A stretch of DNA of 64,000 bases from Massilia sp. Root351 (GTDB taxonomy: Bacteria; Pseudomonadota; Gammaproteobacteria; Burkholderiales; Burkholderiaceae_D). Positions within the stretch are counted from its first letter, which is position 1. Every line of letters starts with the position of its first letter. This document shows, piece by piece, positions 19,190 through 29,488 of the stretch. The translations under genes and the position numbers were made by a program. The notes below the pieces were generated by a model, which made no database searches, was not told the origin of the DNA, and saw only the letters and a program-made list of their open reading frames with translations. The stretch lies in the NCBI RefSeq assembly GCF_001425045.1, contig NZ_LMDJ01000006.1:11793-75792 (forward strand), given 5' to 3'.

Positions 19190-20563
19190 ATGACTACCGC
19201 CGCCGCTCCCCGTCCTCATATTTTCACCCTCGCATGGCCCCTGTTAATCGAGCTGTTCCTGGCCGTGCTGGCCGGCGTGGTCGGCACCGCCATGGCGGCG
19301 CGGCTGTCGGACACGTACGGCGCGGCTTTTGCTATCGCCAACAACATTTCAGTGACCTTGTTCCTGCTGTTCCGCATCGTCGGTTCCGGCATCGGCGTGG
19401 TCATCACGCAGAACCTGGGCGGCGGGCGGCGCGATATGGCCAACAAGGTGGCGCTGGCCATGCTCGGCGCGAGCACCTGGCTGGGCGTGTTCACCGCGCT
19501 GCTGGCCTTCGCCGGCGCCGGCTGGCTGCTGGAGATCATGCGCGCGCCGGCCGAGGTACTGCCGCTGGCCACGCCGTTCCTGCAGGCGCTGGCCGCCGCC
19601 ATGCTGCTCGACGCCTGGAACGCCGCCATGGCCAGCGTGATGCGGGCCCACCTGCGCACGCGCGACACGCTGCTGGTGCTGGTGGCCATGCACCTGAGCC
19701 ACCTGGTGCTGGCCTGGCCGCTGATGTATGGCTGGGGCCCGGTGCCCGCCATGGGCCTGCCGGGTTTCGCCCTCGCGCTGCTCATCAGCCGCGTGCTGGG
19801 ACTGGTGCTGCACCTGATGCTGTGGCGCCGCCATCTCGGCATCCACCCCGTGGCCAGCGATTGGTGGAAGCTGCGCCGCGCCGAACTGGCCGCTGTGCTG
19901 CACATCGGCGTGCCGGCGGCTGCTGAGAATATCGCCTGGCGCCTGGCCTTCATGGCCAGCATGGCGGTGGCCGGAACGCTGGGCGCGCAGGCGCTGGCCA
20001 CGCTGGCCTATGTGCACCAGGTGGGCAGCGTGGTGGTGATGTTCAGCCTTGCCACCGCCTTCGCAGTCGAGATCATGGTGGGCCACATGATAGGCGCGGG
20101 CGAGCTGCGCGAGGCGCATGGCCTGGTGCGCGGCGCGCTGGCGCGCGGCCTGGTGATCAGCGCCGTGATCTCGGGCAGCGTGGCGCTGGCCGGCCCCTGG
20201 CTGCTGGGCTGCTTCACGCAGGACCCTGTCATCATCGAGAACGGCTCGGCGCTGCTGTGGATCGCGGTGCTGCTGGAGCTGGGCCGCACCTTCAACCTGG
20301 TGGTCATCAACGCGCTGCGGGCGGCGGGGGATGCGCGCTACCCGGTGGCGGCGGGCGCCGCGTCGATGGCCATCGTGCTGGCCGGCGGCAGCTGGCTGCT
20401 GGGGATCTACTTCGGGCTGGGGCTGGTCGGGCTGTGGATTGCCTACGCCACCGACGAATGGATACGCGGCCTGACCATGTGGCGCCGCTGGTCGGTGCAC
20501 GCCTGGGTGCCGCACGCGCGCGCCGCGCGGCGCCGGCTGCGGGCGAAAACGCCGCCGCTGTAG
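19190..20563 (+). CDS. MATE-family multidrug/sodium antiporter
   Basis: A protein of 457 residues with about twelve hydrophobic segments in two repeated halves, as in MatE proteins. The start at 19190 gives TTAAAPRPHIFTLAWPLLIE, a normal MATE N-terminus, including a first helix with AWPLLIELFLAVLAG. Other features include RLSDTYGAAFAIANN and, in the second half, GVPAAAENIAWRLAF. It would export cationic drugs or metabolites using a sodium or proton gradient. The frame is open further upstream, but that part is Arg/Pro-rich and overlaps the preceding gene, so it is not coding. The C-terminus ends in a basic tail. Confidence 0.88.
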   Translation: MTTAAAPRPHIFTLAWPLLIELFLAVLAGVVGTAMAARLSDTYGAAFAIANNISVTLFLLFRIVGSGIGVVITQNLGGGRRDMANKVALAMLGASTWLGVFTALLAFAGAGWLLEIMRAPAEVLPLATPFLQALAAAMLLDAWNAAMASVMRAHLRTRDTLLVLVAMHLSHLVLAWPLMYGWGPVPAMGLPGFALALLISRVLGLVLHLMLWRRHLGIHPVASDWWKLRRAELAAVLHIGVPAAAENIAWRLAFMASMAVAGTLGAQALATLAYVHQVGSVVVMFSLATAFAVEIMVGHMIGAGELREAHGLVRGALARGLVISAVISGSVALAGPWLLGCFTQDPVIIENGSALLWIAVLLELGRTFNLVVINALRAAGDARYPVAAGAASMAIVLAGGSWLLGIYFGLGLVGLWIAYATDEWIRGLTMWRRWSVHAWVPHARAARRRLRAKTPPL

Positions 20564-20578
20564 CCGATGCCCCGGCGC

Positions 20579-21577
20579 TCAGGCGTCCGGATACAGTCCG
20601 TGCGTGCGGGCGAACAGGCGCGTGAGGCCGAGCAGGGCGTCGATATTGGGCGTGGCTACGCCGACCCGCTGGCCTATTTCGCGCACCGCCGACACCAGCG
20701 CGTCGATCTCCATCGGCCGGCCCGCCTCCGCATCCTGCAGCATCGAGGTCTTGAATGCGCCCAGCTTGCGCGTCACCTTGTGCCGGTCCTCCGGCGTCTC
20801 GTCGATGACGCAGCCGATGCGGCGGCCGATCGCCGCCGCTTCATGCATGGCCGAGATGCAGAAGCGCGCCACCAGCGGGTCATCCAGCACACGGTCGGCG
20901 GTGGCGCCGGTCATGGCGGAGACCGGGTTGGTGGTCATATTCCCCCACAGCTTGTACCAGATGTCGTAGCGGATGCGCTCCGACAGGGTGGCGCTGAAGC
21001 CGGCCCGCGCGAACAGCGCCACGACGCGGCGCGCACGCCCGGACACGCCGCCTGCCGGTTCGCCGATGATAAGTCCCTGGCCCATCTTGTGTACCACCAG
21101 CCCTGGCTCGGCGGTCGAGGTGCTGGCATGGACCACGCAGCCCAGCACCAGGTGCTGGGGGATGGCGGCGGCGATGCGCCCGCCCGGGGCCACGCTGGCC
21201 AGAGGCGTACCGGTGAAGCCTTCCCCGAACCACCACGGCACGCCATTCATGGCCGGCAGCACCACGGTGTCCGGCCCGAGCAGGGGAGCGATGGTGGGCG
21301 CCACCGCGCCCAGCGACTGGCCTTTCACGGCGATGATGACGAGATCCTGTACGCCCAGCGCTGCGATGCCGGCCGGGCTGGCCGCATCCACCGTGGCGGC
21401 CGGCGCCTGCAGCAGGCCGTCGGCGGTTTGCATGCGCCAGCCATGCTCGCGCAGTGCGGCCAGCGTGGCGCCGCGCGCCAGCGCAGTCAAGCTACCGTCC
21501 TCAGCGGCGCCCGCACCGGCCAGCCGCACACCCAGAAATCCGCCGATGGCGCCCGCGCCAACGATGCACACCTTCAT
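20579..21577 (-). CDS. Ketopantoate reductase-like (ApbA/PanE) oxidoreductase
   Basis: A protein of 332 residues. The ATG at 21577 follows a GAGGCGGG ribosome-binding site. It begins with KVCIVGAGAIGGFLGVRLAGAG, the NADPH-binding loop of the 2-dehydropantoate 2-reductase family. VQDLVIIAVKGQSL holds the catalytic lysine. The C-terminal helical domain has YKLWGNMTTNPVSAMTGATAD. Family members reduce 2-dehydropantoate to pantoate in coenzyme A synthesis. Many paralogues act on other 2-oxo acids, and the gene stands alone, so panE is not assigned with certainty. Confidence 0.82.
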   Translation of the reverse strand: MKVCIVGAGAIGGFLGVRLAGAGAAEDGSLTALARGATLAALREHGWRMQTADGLLQAPAATVDAASPAGIAALGVQDLVIIAVKGQSLGAVAPTIAPLLGPDTVVLPAMNGVPWWFGEGFTGTPLASVAPGGRIAAAIPQHLVLGCVVHASTSTAEPGLVVHKMGQGLIIGEPAGGVSGRARRVVALFARAGFSATLSERIRYDIWYKLWGNMTTNPVSAMTGATADRVLDDPLVARFCISAMHEAAAIGRRIGCVIDETPEDRHKVTRKLGAFKTSMLQDAEAGRPMEIDALVSAVREIGQRVGVATPNIDALLGLTRLFARTHGLYPDA

Positions 21578-21665
21578 TCCCGCCTCCTCAAAAAAATCAG
21601 AATGCTGCACTGCAATGTAAACGCCGATACAATAGAATAGAGCTTACTAGTAAAGGAGAACGACC

Positions 21666-23165
21666 ATGCAGAACCGTCCCTTCATCGCGCCCGAGCGCTT
21701 CAACGACCCGGCAGCGGCGCTGGCCCAGGTCCAGGCGCTGTACGACGGCAGCATACGGCATCTGCGTGAATCGCTGCAACGCTTCGTCGACGGCGAAACG
21801 CCCGACGAGCATGTACGCGCCTGCTACCCCTACGTGCGGGTGCACACCGATACCGTGGCGCGCGCCGATTCGCGCCTGTCCTACGGCTTCGTGGCCGGTC
21901 CCGGCACCTACGAGACCACGCTCACCCGGCCCGACCTGTTCGCGCGCTACTACCACGAGCAGTTCCGCCTGCTGCTGAAGAACCACGGCAGCAAGCAGCA
22001 AGTGCAGATCGAAGTGGGCATGAGCGCGCAGCCGATTCCCATCCATTTCTCGTTCGCCGAGAACGACCATATCGAAGGCAGCATGAGCGCCGAGCGCCGC
22101 CTGCTGATGCGCGACGTGTTCGACCTGCCCAACCTGGCAGCGATGGACGACGGCATCGCCAACGGCACCTTCGAGGCGCCGTTCGGCGAAGCGCAGCCGC
22201 TGTCGCTGTTCACGGCGCCGCGCGTGGACTACTCGCTGCAGCGCCTGCGCCACTACACCGGCACCTTGCCGGCCTACTTCCAGAAGTTCGTGCTGTTTAC
22301 GAACTACCAGTTCTACATCGACGAATTCATCAAGCTTGGCCACGAGATCATGGGCCGCTCCGCGCAAGGGGAGGATGACTATGTGGCCTTCGTGGAACCG
22401 GGCAACCTGGTGCTGCGCCGCGCCGGCGCGCCGTCCGAGCCGGGCGACGAACTGGGCTCGCCCCTGCCGCGCCTGCCCCAAATGCCGGGCTACCACCTGG
22501 TGCGCAAGGACGGCAGCGGCATCAGCATGGTCAATATCGGCGTGGGCCCGGCCAACGCCAAGACCATCACTGACCACATCGCCGTGCTGCGCCCGCATGC
22601 CTGGCTGATGCTGGGCCACTGCGCCGGCCTGCGCAACACGCAGGAACTGGGCGACTACGTGCTGGCGCACGGCTACGTGCGCGAGGACCACGTGCTGGAC
22701 GAGGACCTGCCGCTGTGGGTGCCGATCCCGCCGCTGGCCGAAGTGCAGGTCGCAATCGAGGCCGCCGTGGCGGAAGTGACGCAGCTGACCGGGCATGACC
22801 TGAAGCGCGTGATGCGCACCGGGACCGTGGCCAGCACCGACAACCGCAATTGGGAGCTGCTGCCACAGCGCACGCCGGAGCGGCGCTTCAGCCAGAGCCG
22901 TGCGGTGGCGCTGGACATGGAAAGCGCCACCATCGCCGCCAACGGCTTCCGCTTTCGGGTGCCGTACGGGACGCTGCTGTGCGTGAGCGACAAGCCGATG
23001 CACGGCGAGATCAAGCTGCCGGGCATGGCCAACGCGTTCTACCGCGAGCGCGTGGACCAGCATCTGCGCATCGGCATCCGCGCGGTGGAGATGCTGCGCG
23101 AGCTGGGCGTGGACAAGCTGCACAGCCGCAAACTGCGCAGCTTCGCCGAGGTCGCGTTCCAGTGA
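21666..23165 (+). CDS. amn: AMP nucleosidase
   Basis: A protein of 499 residues, close to the usual 480-500. The N-terminal domain (PERFNDPAAALAQVQALYD, RLSYGFVAGPGTYETTLTRPDLF) and the nucleoside phosphorylase-like C-terminal domain are both present. The C-terminal domain has VNIGVGPANAKTITDHIAVLRP, MLGHCAGLRNTQ, LGDYVLAHGYVRED and a late ALDMESATIAANGFRFRVPYGTLLCVSDKP. It hydrolyses AMP to adenine and ribose 5-phosphate and helps set the adenylate pool. A GGAGAA ribosome-binding site precedes the ATG. The gene is divergent from the ketopantoate reductase-like gene. Confidence 0.93.
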   Translation: MQNRPFIAPERFNDPAAALAQVQALYDGSIRHLRESLQRFVDGETPDEHVRACYPYVRVHTDTVARADSRLSYGFVAGPGTYETTLTRPDLFARYYHEQFRLLLKNHGSKQQVQIEVGMSAQPIPIHFSFAENDHIEGSMSAERRLLMRDVFDLPNLAAMDDGIANGTFEAPFGEAQPLSLFTAPRVDYSLQRLRHYTGTLPAYFQKFVLFTNYQFYIDEFIKLGHEIMGRSAQGEDDYVAFVEPGNLVLRRAGAPSEPGDELGSPLPRLPQMPGYHLVRKDGSGISMVNIGVGPANAKTITDHIAVLRPHAWLMLGHCAGLRNTQELGDYVLAHGYVREDHVLDEDLPLWVPIPPLAEVQVAIEAAVAEVTQLTGHDLKRVMRTGTVASTDNRNWELLPQRTPERRFSQSRAVALDMESATIAANGFRFRVPYGTLLCVSDKPMHGEIKLPGMANAFYRERVDQHLRIGIRAVEMLRELGVDKLHSRKLRSFAEVAFQ

Positions 23166-23230
23166 TGGCGGCGTGATTGCCGGCGCACCGCCGGGCGGGA
23201 CAGGCGGCAGGCCGCCACCCGCCACCGCCG

Positions 23231-24118
23231 TCACTCCCTGAGCAGCGGCTGGATAATGCTGCTGAAATCCAGCCCCCCGGAGCCCGACAGGCTATGCATC
23301 CCATACAGGTTGCGCGCCAGTTCGCCCAGCGGGACCGCGCAGCGCGCCGCGATGGCCGCTTCCGCCGCCAGCCCCAGGTCCTTGTGCATCAAATCCACGC
23401 CGAATCCGCCGCTGTAGCCGCGCGCGGCCGGCACGTTCTCCATCACACCCGGGTACGGGTTATACAGTTCCAGCGCCCAGTTGCGCCCCGAGCTCTTGCC
23501 CATGATGTCCGACAGCACCTTCGGGTCCAGCCCGTGCGCCGCGCCCAGCGCCAGGGCTTCGGCGGTGCCCGCCATCAGTATCCCCAGCAGCATGTTGTTG
23601 CAGATCTTGGCCACCTGGCCCGCGCCGCTGGCCCCCGCATGGAAGATATTCTTGCCCATGGCGGACAAATAGGGCCGCGCGCGCTCCAGCGTGGCCGCCT
23701 CGCCGCCGACGATAAAGGTCAGCGTGCCGGCCGCCGCGCCTGCGGTGCCGCCTGACACCGGCGCGTCCAGCGCCGCCAGTCCGCGCGCCGCCAGCGCCTG
23801 CGCCACCGCCTGTGCCGTGGCGGCGGCAATAGTGCTGCAGTCGACTACCAGCGCGCCGTCCGCAATATGCGGCACGATGCCTTGCTGGCCGAGGTAAAGG
23901 CTGTGCACGTGCGCGCTCGCGGGCAGCATGGAGACAACGACGTCCGCGGCTTCCACGGCGGCGCGGGCGGACGGCGCGCTGCGGGCGCCGGCGCCGGCCA
24001 GGCTTTGCACGGCGCCGGCGGACAAGTCGAACACGGTCAGCTCATGGCCGGCCTTGAGCAGGTTGTGCGCCATCGGGGCGCCCATGTTGCCCAGGCCGAT
24101 GAATGCGATGTGGCTCAT
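23231..24118 (-). CDS. mmsB: 3-hydroxyisobutyrate dehydrogenase
   Basis: A protein of 295 residues. It starts with the NAD-binding motif IAFIGLGNMGAPMAHNLL and contains VDCSTI, the substrate-binding DAPVSGGTAGAAAGTL near 118 and the catalytic lysine in GAGQVAKICNN near 170. A later motif is GVDLMHKDL. It oxidises 3-hydroxyisobutyrate to methylmalonate semialdehyde, the fourth step from isobutyryl-CoA in valine breakdown. It is the last gene of the operon, and its start overlaps the stop of the 3-hydroxyisobutyryl-CoA hydrolase gene by four bases. Confidence 0.93.
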   Translation of the reverse strand: MSHIAFIGLGNMGAPMAHNLLKAGHELTVFDLSAGAVQSLAGAGARSAPSARAAVEAADVVVSMLPASAHVHSLYLGQQGIVPHIADGALVVDCSTIAAATAQAVAQALAARGLAALDAPVSGGTAGAAAGTLTFIVGGEAATLERARPYLSAMGKNIFHAGASGAGQVAKICNNMLLGILMAGTAEALALGAAHGLDPKVLSDIMGKSSGRNWALELYNPYPGVMENVPAARGYSGGFGVDLMHKDLGLAAEAAIAARCAVPLGELARNLYGMHSLSGSGGLDFSSIIQPLLRE

Positions 24119-25254
24119 GCGGTTTTCCCTTCGAGGTTCAGCGGGGCGAAAAAGCCTTCGCCCCAGGTTTCACTCACGTCGGCCAGGCTGGCGGGCTGCC
24201 AGCGCGGCTGATTGTCCTTGTCGATGATGAGGGCGCGGATACCTTCGGCGAAGTCCGGCCGCGCCGCGCATACCAGCGAGACGCCCAGTTCCAGCTGGAA
24301 TACCTCGGCCAGCGAGAGGTGTTTGGCGCGCTGCTGGATGGCGAAGGCCAGCCAGGCAGCGCCCGGCGAGCCTTTGCGAAGGGCAGTGGCCGCCTTCTGC
24401 AGCCAACGGTCCTCGCTTTCCAGCGTTGCGATGCGCAGCACCATGTCGCCGAAATTGCCGCTGGCGCACAAGTCGTTGATCAGGTCGTAGTGCTCGCGCA
24501 GCGGGCTGGCGGGGGCGGGCGGTGCGCACTGCTGCAGGCGAGCGAGCAGGCCGTTCAGATGCTCGTGGTTGGCGGCCGGCGCCTTGGCCCATTCCTGCGT
24601 TTGCAGCATGTCGATCAGCCGCGCCTTGTCCGTGTGGGCCGCGCGATAGTCCGCCAGGCGGGCAAACTGCGCGTCCGCCGCGCTCAGCGCGGCGCCGGTG
24701 AGCGCGAGGAAGGGGCCGGTGTGGCCGGGCGCGCGGTTCAGGAACCAGCTGCCGCCCACGTCCGGATACAGGCCGATTGCCACTTCCGGCATCGCCAGCC
24801 GCGAGCCTTCGGTAACCACGCGATGGCTGGCGCCCGCCATCAGCCCGATGCCGCCGCCCATCACGATGCCGTGCCCCCACACCAGCACCGGCTTGGCATA
24901 GGTATGGATGCGGTAGTCCAGCGCGTACTCGCGGCTGAAGAACTCCAGCGCGTAGCTGTTGGCCAGCGGATCGGCGGCCTGCGGCGAGGCGTGGTGCTCG
25001 CGCATGGAACGGTACAGCTGCTGCAGGTCGCCGCCGGCGCAGAACGCCTTGTCTCCCGAGCCCTCCAGCATCACCAGCATGACGGCCGGATCGGCATCCC
25101 AGGCCGCCAACTGCTCATCCAGCAGCGTGATCATCTCCAGCGATAGCGCGTTCAGCGTAGCAGGCGCGTTCAGCGTGGCCACTCCGATCAGCGACTCGCC
25201 GCCGGCTTGGCTGCGGCAGGGCAGGGTGCGGAACAGTACCGGCGCCTCGCTCAT
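24115..25254 (-). CDS. 3-hydroxyisobutyryl-CoA hydrolase (crotonase family)
   Basis: A protein of 379 residues, longer than ordinary crotonases and typical of this hydrolase. The start at 25254 overlaps the previous stop (ATGA). Motifs include NALSLEMITLLDEQL, the oxyanion-hole segment DKAFCAGGDLQQLY, HGIVMGGGIGLMAGASHRVVTE and LAMPEVAIGLYPDVGGSWFL with the expected acidic residues. It frees 3-hydroxyisobutyrate from CoA, which limits the level of reactive methacrylyl-CoA in the valine pathway. The position between a crotonase and mmsB supports this over a generic enoyl-CoA hydratase. Confidence 0.9.
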   Translation of the reverse strand: MSEAPVLFRTLPCRSQAGGESLIGVATLNAPATLNALSLEMITLLDEQLAAWDADPAVMLVMLEGSGDKAFCAGGDLQQLYRSMREHHASPQAADPLANSYALEFFSREYALDYRIHTYAKPVLVWGHGIVMGGGIGLMAGASHRVVTEGSRLAMPEVAIGLYPDVGGSWFLNRAPGHTGPFLALTGAALSAADAQFARLADYRAAHTDKARLIDMLQTQEWAKAPAANHEHLNGLLARLQQCAPPAPASPLREHYDLINDLCASGNFGDMVLRIATLESEDRWLQKAATALRKGSPGAAWLAFAIQQRAKHLSLAEVFQLELGVSLVCAARPDFAEGIRALIIDKDNQPRWQPASLADVSETWGEGFFAPLNLEGKTA

Positions 25255-26033
25255 GCCTGCCTCCACACCGGCTGGCGCTTCTCGAGGAAGGCCTGCACCC
25301 CTTCGCGCTGGTTGGCGCCGCCGAACAGGCCGACGAAGGCTTCGCGCTCGGCCGGCAGCACATGCGCCATCGGCTGGCGGCGCGCGCCCTGGATCAGCTG
25401 CTTGCAGGCCTGCACGCTGGCAGGGCTTTGTCTGGCCGCCTGCGCCGCGAGCGCCAGCGCGCGCGGCAAGGCGCCGCCGGTTTCCACCACTTCCTCCACC
25501 AGACCGATGCGCTGCGCCGTGGCCGCATCGACGCGTTCGCCGCACAAAATCATGCGCTTGGCCCAGCCTTCGCCCACCAGCCACGCGAGGTTCTGCGTGC
25601 CGCCCGCGCAAGGCAGCAGGCCCACGGCGGCTTCCGGCAGTGCCATCTGCGCCTGCGTTTCGGCGATGCGCAAGTCGCAGGCCAGCGCGCATTCCAGTCC
25701 GCCGCCCATGGCATAGCCGTTGATGGCCGCAATCGACACGCCACGGAAGTCCGACAGCGCCTCGAACGCCGCGCCGAACAGGCGCGCCATCTCATGCGCC
25801 ACCGCCACGTCGCCGTCCGCAAACAGCTTCAGGTCGGCGCCGGCCGAGAAGAACTTGGCGCCGCCGCCGGTCACCACCAGGCTGTAGACGTCCGGATTGG
25901 CGTTCAGGTCTTCCACCAGCCGGCGCAGCTCGCGCAGGCTGTCCGTGGTCCAGGTGTTGGCCGGCGGGTTGGCCAGCGTGAGCACGGCGGTGTGCTCCAT
26001 GATCTGCAATTGCAAATTGGTGTAGGTAGTCAC
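25251..26033 (-). CDS. Enoyl-CoA hydratase (methacrylyl-CoA hydratase of valine pathway)
   Basis: A protein of 260 residues with a full crotonase fold. It has TLANPPANTW, an oxyanion hole in AKFFSAGADLKLF, INGYAMGGGLECALACDLRIAE with the first glutamate, and ALPEAAVGLLPCAGGTQNL with the second. It should hydrate methacrylyl-CoA to 3-hydroxyisobutyryl-CoA. The gene starts 9 bp after the acyl-CoA dehydrogenase gene and overlaps the following hydrolase gene, so all are co-transcribed. Confidence 0.9.
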   Translation of the reverse strand: MTTYTNLQLQIMEHTAVLTLANPPANTWTTDSLRELRRLVEDLNANPDVYSLVVTGGGAKFFSAGADLKLFADGDVAVAHEMARLFGAAFEALSDFRGVSIAAINGYAMGGGLECALACDLRIAETQAQMALPEAAVGLLPCAGGTQNLAWLVGEGWAKRMILCGERVDAATAQRIGLVEEVVETGGALPRALALAAQAARQSPASVQACKQLIQGARRQPMAHVLPAEREAFVGLFGGANQREGVQAFLEKRQPVWRQA

Positions 26034-26042
26034 TGGGTCTCC

Positions 26043-27203
26043 TCAGAGGTTTTCTTCGGTTGGTGCATGCTGCAATAAATGGCGCGCCACGATCACGCGC
26101 ATGATCTCGTTGGTGCCTTCCAAAATCTGGTGCACCCGCACGTCGCGCAGGAAGCGCTCCAGCGGATAGTCGCGCAGGTAGCCGTAGCCGCCGTGGATCT
26201 GCAGCGCTTCGTTGCAGACTGTGAAGCCGGTATCCGTCGCCAGCCGCTTGGCCATGGCGCAGTAGATGCCCGCGTTGGCCGCGCCCGCATCGAGCTTGGT
26301 GGCGGCCAGCCGCACCATCTGGCGCGCCGCCACCAGGCCGGTCTGCATATCGGCCAGCTTGAACTGCAAGGCCTGGAAGTCGCCCAGCACGCGCTTGAAC
26401 TGCACCCGCTCGCCCATATGGCGCTGTGCGCTGTTCAGTGCAGCCTGCGCCGCGCCGATGGAGCAGGTGGCAATGTTGATGCGGCCTCCGTCCAGTCCGC
26501 GCATGGCCAGCTTGAAGCCGTCGCCTTCGCGGCCCAGCAGGTGCGAGGCGGGCACGGGCACGCCGTCAAAGCTGATGGCGCGCGTGGGCTGGCTGTTCCA
26601 GCCCATCTTCTCTTCCTCCCGGCCGTAGCTGATGCCGGGCGTGTTGGCGGGCACCAAAAAGGCCGATATGCCGCCCGCGCCGGCCCCGCCGGTACGCGCC
26701 ATCACCACCAGCGCGTCCGTCGCGCCGGCACCTGAAATGAAGGCCTTGCCGCCTGTGATGACGTACATGCCGTCCTCCAGCGCGGCGGCGGTGGTCAGCG
26801 AAGCGGCGTCCGAACCTGCGCCGGGCTCGGTCAGGCAATAGGAGGCCAGCTTGCGGCCCGCCGCCAGGTCGGCTATCCATTCCTCGCGTACCTCGGGCTG
26901 GGCCCACTGCGCGATCATGGCGCTGGCCATGTTGTGGATGGTGAGATAAGCCGTGGTGGAAGGGCAGGCGCGCGCCAGCTCCTCGAACACCACGGTGGCG
27001 TCCAGCCGCGACAGGCCCAGCCCGCCCATGGCCTGCGGCACATACAGGCCGCAGAATCCGAGCTCGCCGGCATGCGCGATGGTCTGGCGCGGAAAGATGC
27101 TTTCCGCGTCCCAGCGTGCAGCCTGCGCCGCCATTTCGCGCGCGGCGAACTGGCGCGCGGCGTCCTGGTAGGCGCGCTGGTCCTCGTTCAGTTCGAAGTC
27201 CAT
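26043..27203 (-). CDS. Acyl-CoA dehydrogenase, probable isobutyryl-CoA dehydrogenase
   Basis: A protein of 386 residues, the usual size. It has the N-terminal helical domain, the FAD/substrate signatures CLTEPGAGSDAASL and VITGGKAFISGAG, and the C-terminal QIHGGYGYLRDYPLERFLRD followed by LEGTNEIMR. The last motif contains the catalytic glutamate in the short-chain acyl-CoA dehydrogenase position. It should oxidise isobutyryl-CoA to methacrylyl-CoA and pass electrons to ETF. The substrate is inferred from its place between mmsA and the methacrylyl-CoA hydratase gene. Confidence 0.9.
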   Translation of the reverse strand: MDFELNEDQRAYQDAARQFAAREMAAQAARWDAESIFPRQTIAHAGELGFCGLYVPQAMGGLGLSRLDATVVFEELARACPSTTAYLTIHNMASAMIAQWAQPEVREEWIADLAAGRKLASYCLTEPGAGSDAASLTTAAALEDGMYVITGGKAFISGAGATDALVVMARTGGAGAGGISAFLVPANTPGISYGREEEKMGWNSQPTRAISFDGVPVPASHLLGREGDGFKLAMRGLDGGRINIATCSIGAAQAALNSAQRHMGERVQFKRVLGDFQALQFKLADMQTGLVAARQMVRLAATKLDAGAANAGIYCAMAKRLATDTGFTVCNEALQIHGGYGYLRDYPLERFLRDVRVHQILEGTNEIMRVIVARHLLQHAPTEENL

Positions 27204-27213
27204 GACGGGCTCC

Positions 27214-28719
<1,506 letters not shown>

Positions 28720-29099
28720 GGTGTGCGTTCCTTGTTGGGCGGCGCGGGCACGTCTCAAGCGCGCGTTGTGCCGCCAGTCTGCAAAAGTAAGCCGAACGGC
28801 GTCTCCCGCCGCGCGGCACCCGCCACGCGCCTTCCGCACGTGGCCAGACCCTGCGCCGCCATGGAGCGGGCGGCGCTGAAGATCAACAGGCCGGTATCCG
28901 GGCTTGCAAGTCTTGCTGCTTCGCCTTCCCAGTCTGGTGGACCAGTGGCGTGAATGAAGCAGCCGCACTTGCCTACCGTTGCGGAGGCAGCAGGGGCTTG
29001 GGGCACGCGATGATGGGTACGCGCCGACCACTTTCCCGTTTAACGCAGGACAAGAACTTGCCCGGCGCACCTGTTAAATAAAGATTAGCACAACACATG
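28720..29099. other. 380-bp gap upstream of mmsA without recognised gene
   Basis: No protein-like frame, RNA gene or repeat was recognised. The part nearest mmsA is GC-rich. The part near 29080-29150 becomes AT-rich and leads into the 16-bp palindrome. The promoter of the valine operon must lie here or just beyond. Confidence 0.5.
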
Positions 29100-29115
29100 A
29101 CGTTTACGTAAACGT
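29100..29115. promoter_or_regulatory. Perfect 16-bp palindrome, candidate branched-chain catabolism operator
   Basis: ACGTTTACGTAAACGT is a perfect inverted repeat in an AT-rich patch, about 380 bp before mmsA. It lies about 105 bp before the HipA-type remnant on the opposite strand. From memory it resembles operators of the MerR-type regulator LiuR (TTTACGTnnACGTAAA-like), which controls branched-chain amino acid catabolic genes in proteobacteria. No such regulator gene is present in the window. Confidence 0.5.
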
Positions 29116-29218
29116 AATTTGTTTTTTACGCATGACCTTGCAAAGTATCGCCTCACGAAAACGCGTGCATCGCGTGCAAGTCATTGAATTGACTGAATAT
29201 TCGTGGGAGTGTCGTTTC

Positions 29219-29459
29219 ATGAATCGTTTCATCGAATCCGGCCCTGTGGATGTTTTATCCGCGCTGCGGCAGTCGCGTCCCTCGCTGAACCGGGCAACCA
29301 CGATGCGCATGGTGAAGGCGCTGGGCAGCCAGGTGGTGGTGCGCGGCGCTGCCCGACGGCCGCTTCCCCGGCCTGCCATACCCCTTCGAGGACATGCGGC
29401 CGCAAGGCTTCCCGGGCCGGAGTCTGGCGCACGGTTTAGCTGGCGTGCTGCAGGTGCCG
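29219..29459 (+). pseudogene. Remnant of a HipA-family (YjjJ-type) kinase gene
   Basis: Two short protein-like pieces lie in different frames. Frame 1 from 29219 reads MNRFIESGPVDVLSALRQSR and continues to MRMVKALGSQVVVRG, like the N-terminal helix-turn-helix of YjjJ-type HipA proteins. Another frame from about 29346 reads LPDGRFPGLPYPFEDMRPQG and then FPGRSLAHGL. This matches the LP-DMRPQGFLGR signature at the start of the HipA-like domain in that family. The roughly 400-residue protein is otherwise missing, and the next gene's end overlaps the tail. It is an internally deleted and truncated copy, identified by eye only. Confidence 0.55.
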
Positions 29460-29488
29460 CAGCAGTGCATTTGCAGGCCACAACCGCG

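Noticed and set aside
28755-29006. Minus-strand frame of 83 codons upstream of mmsA
   Set aside because: No ribosome-binding site, no motif, and composition like non-coding GC-rich DNA.
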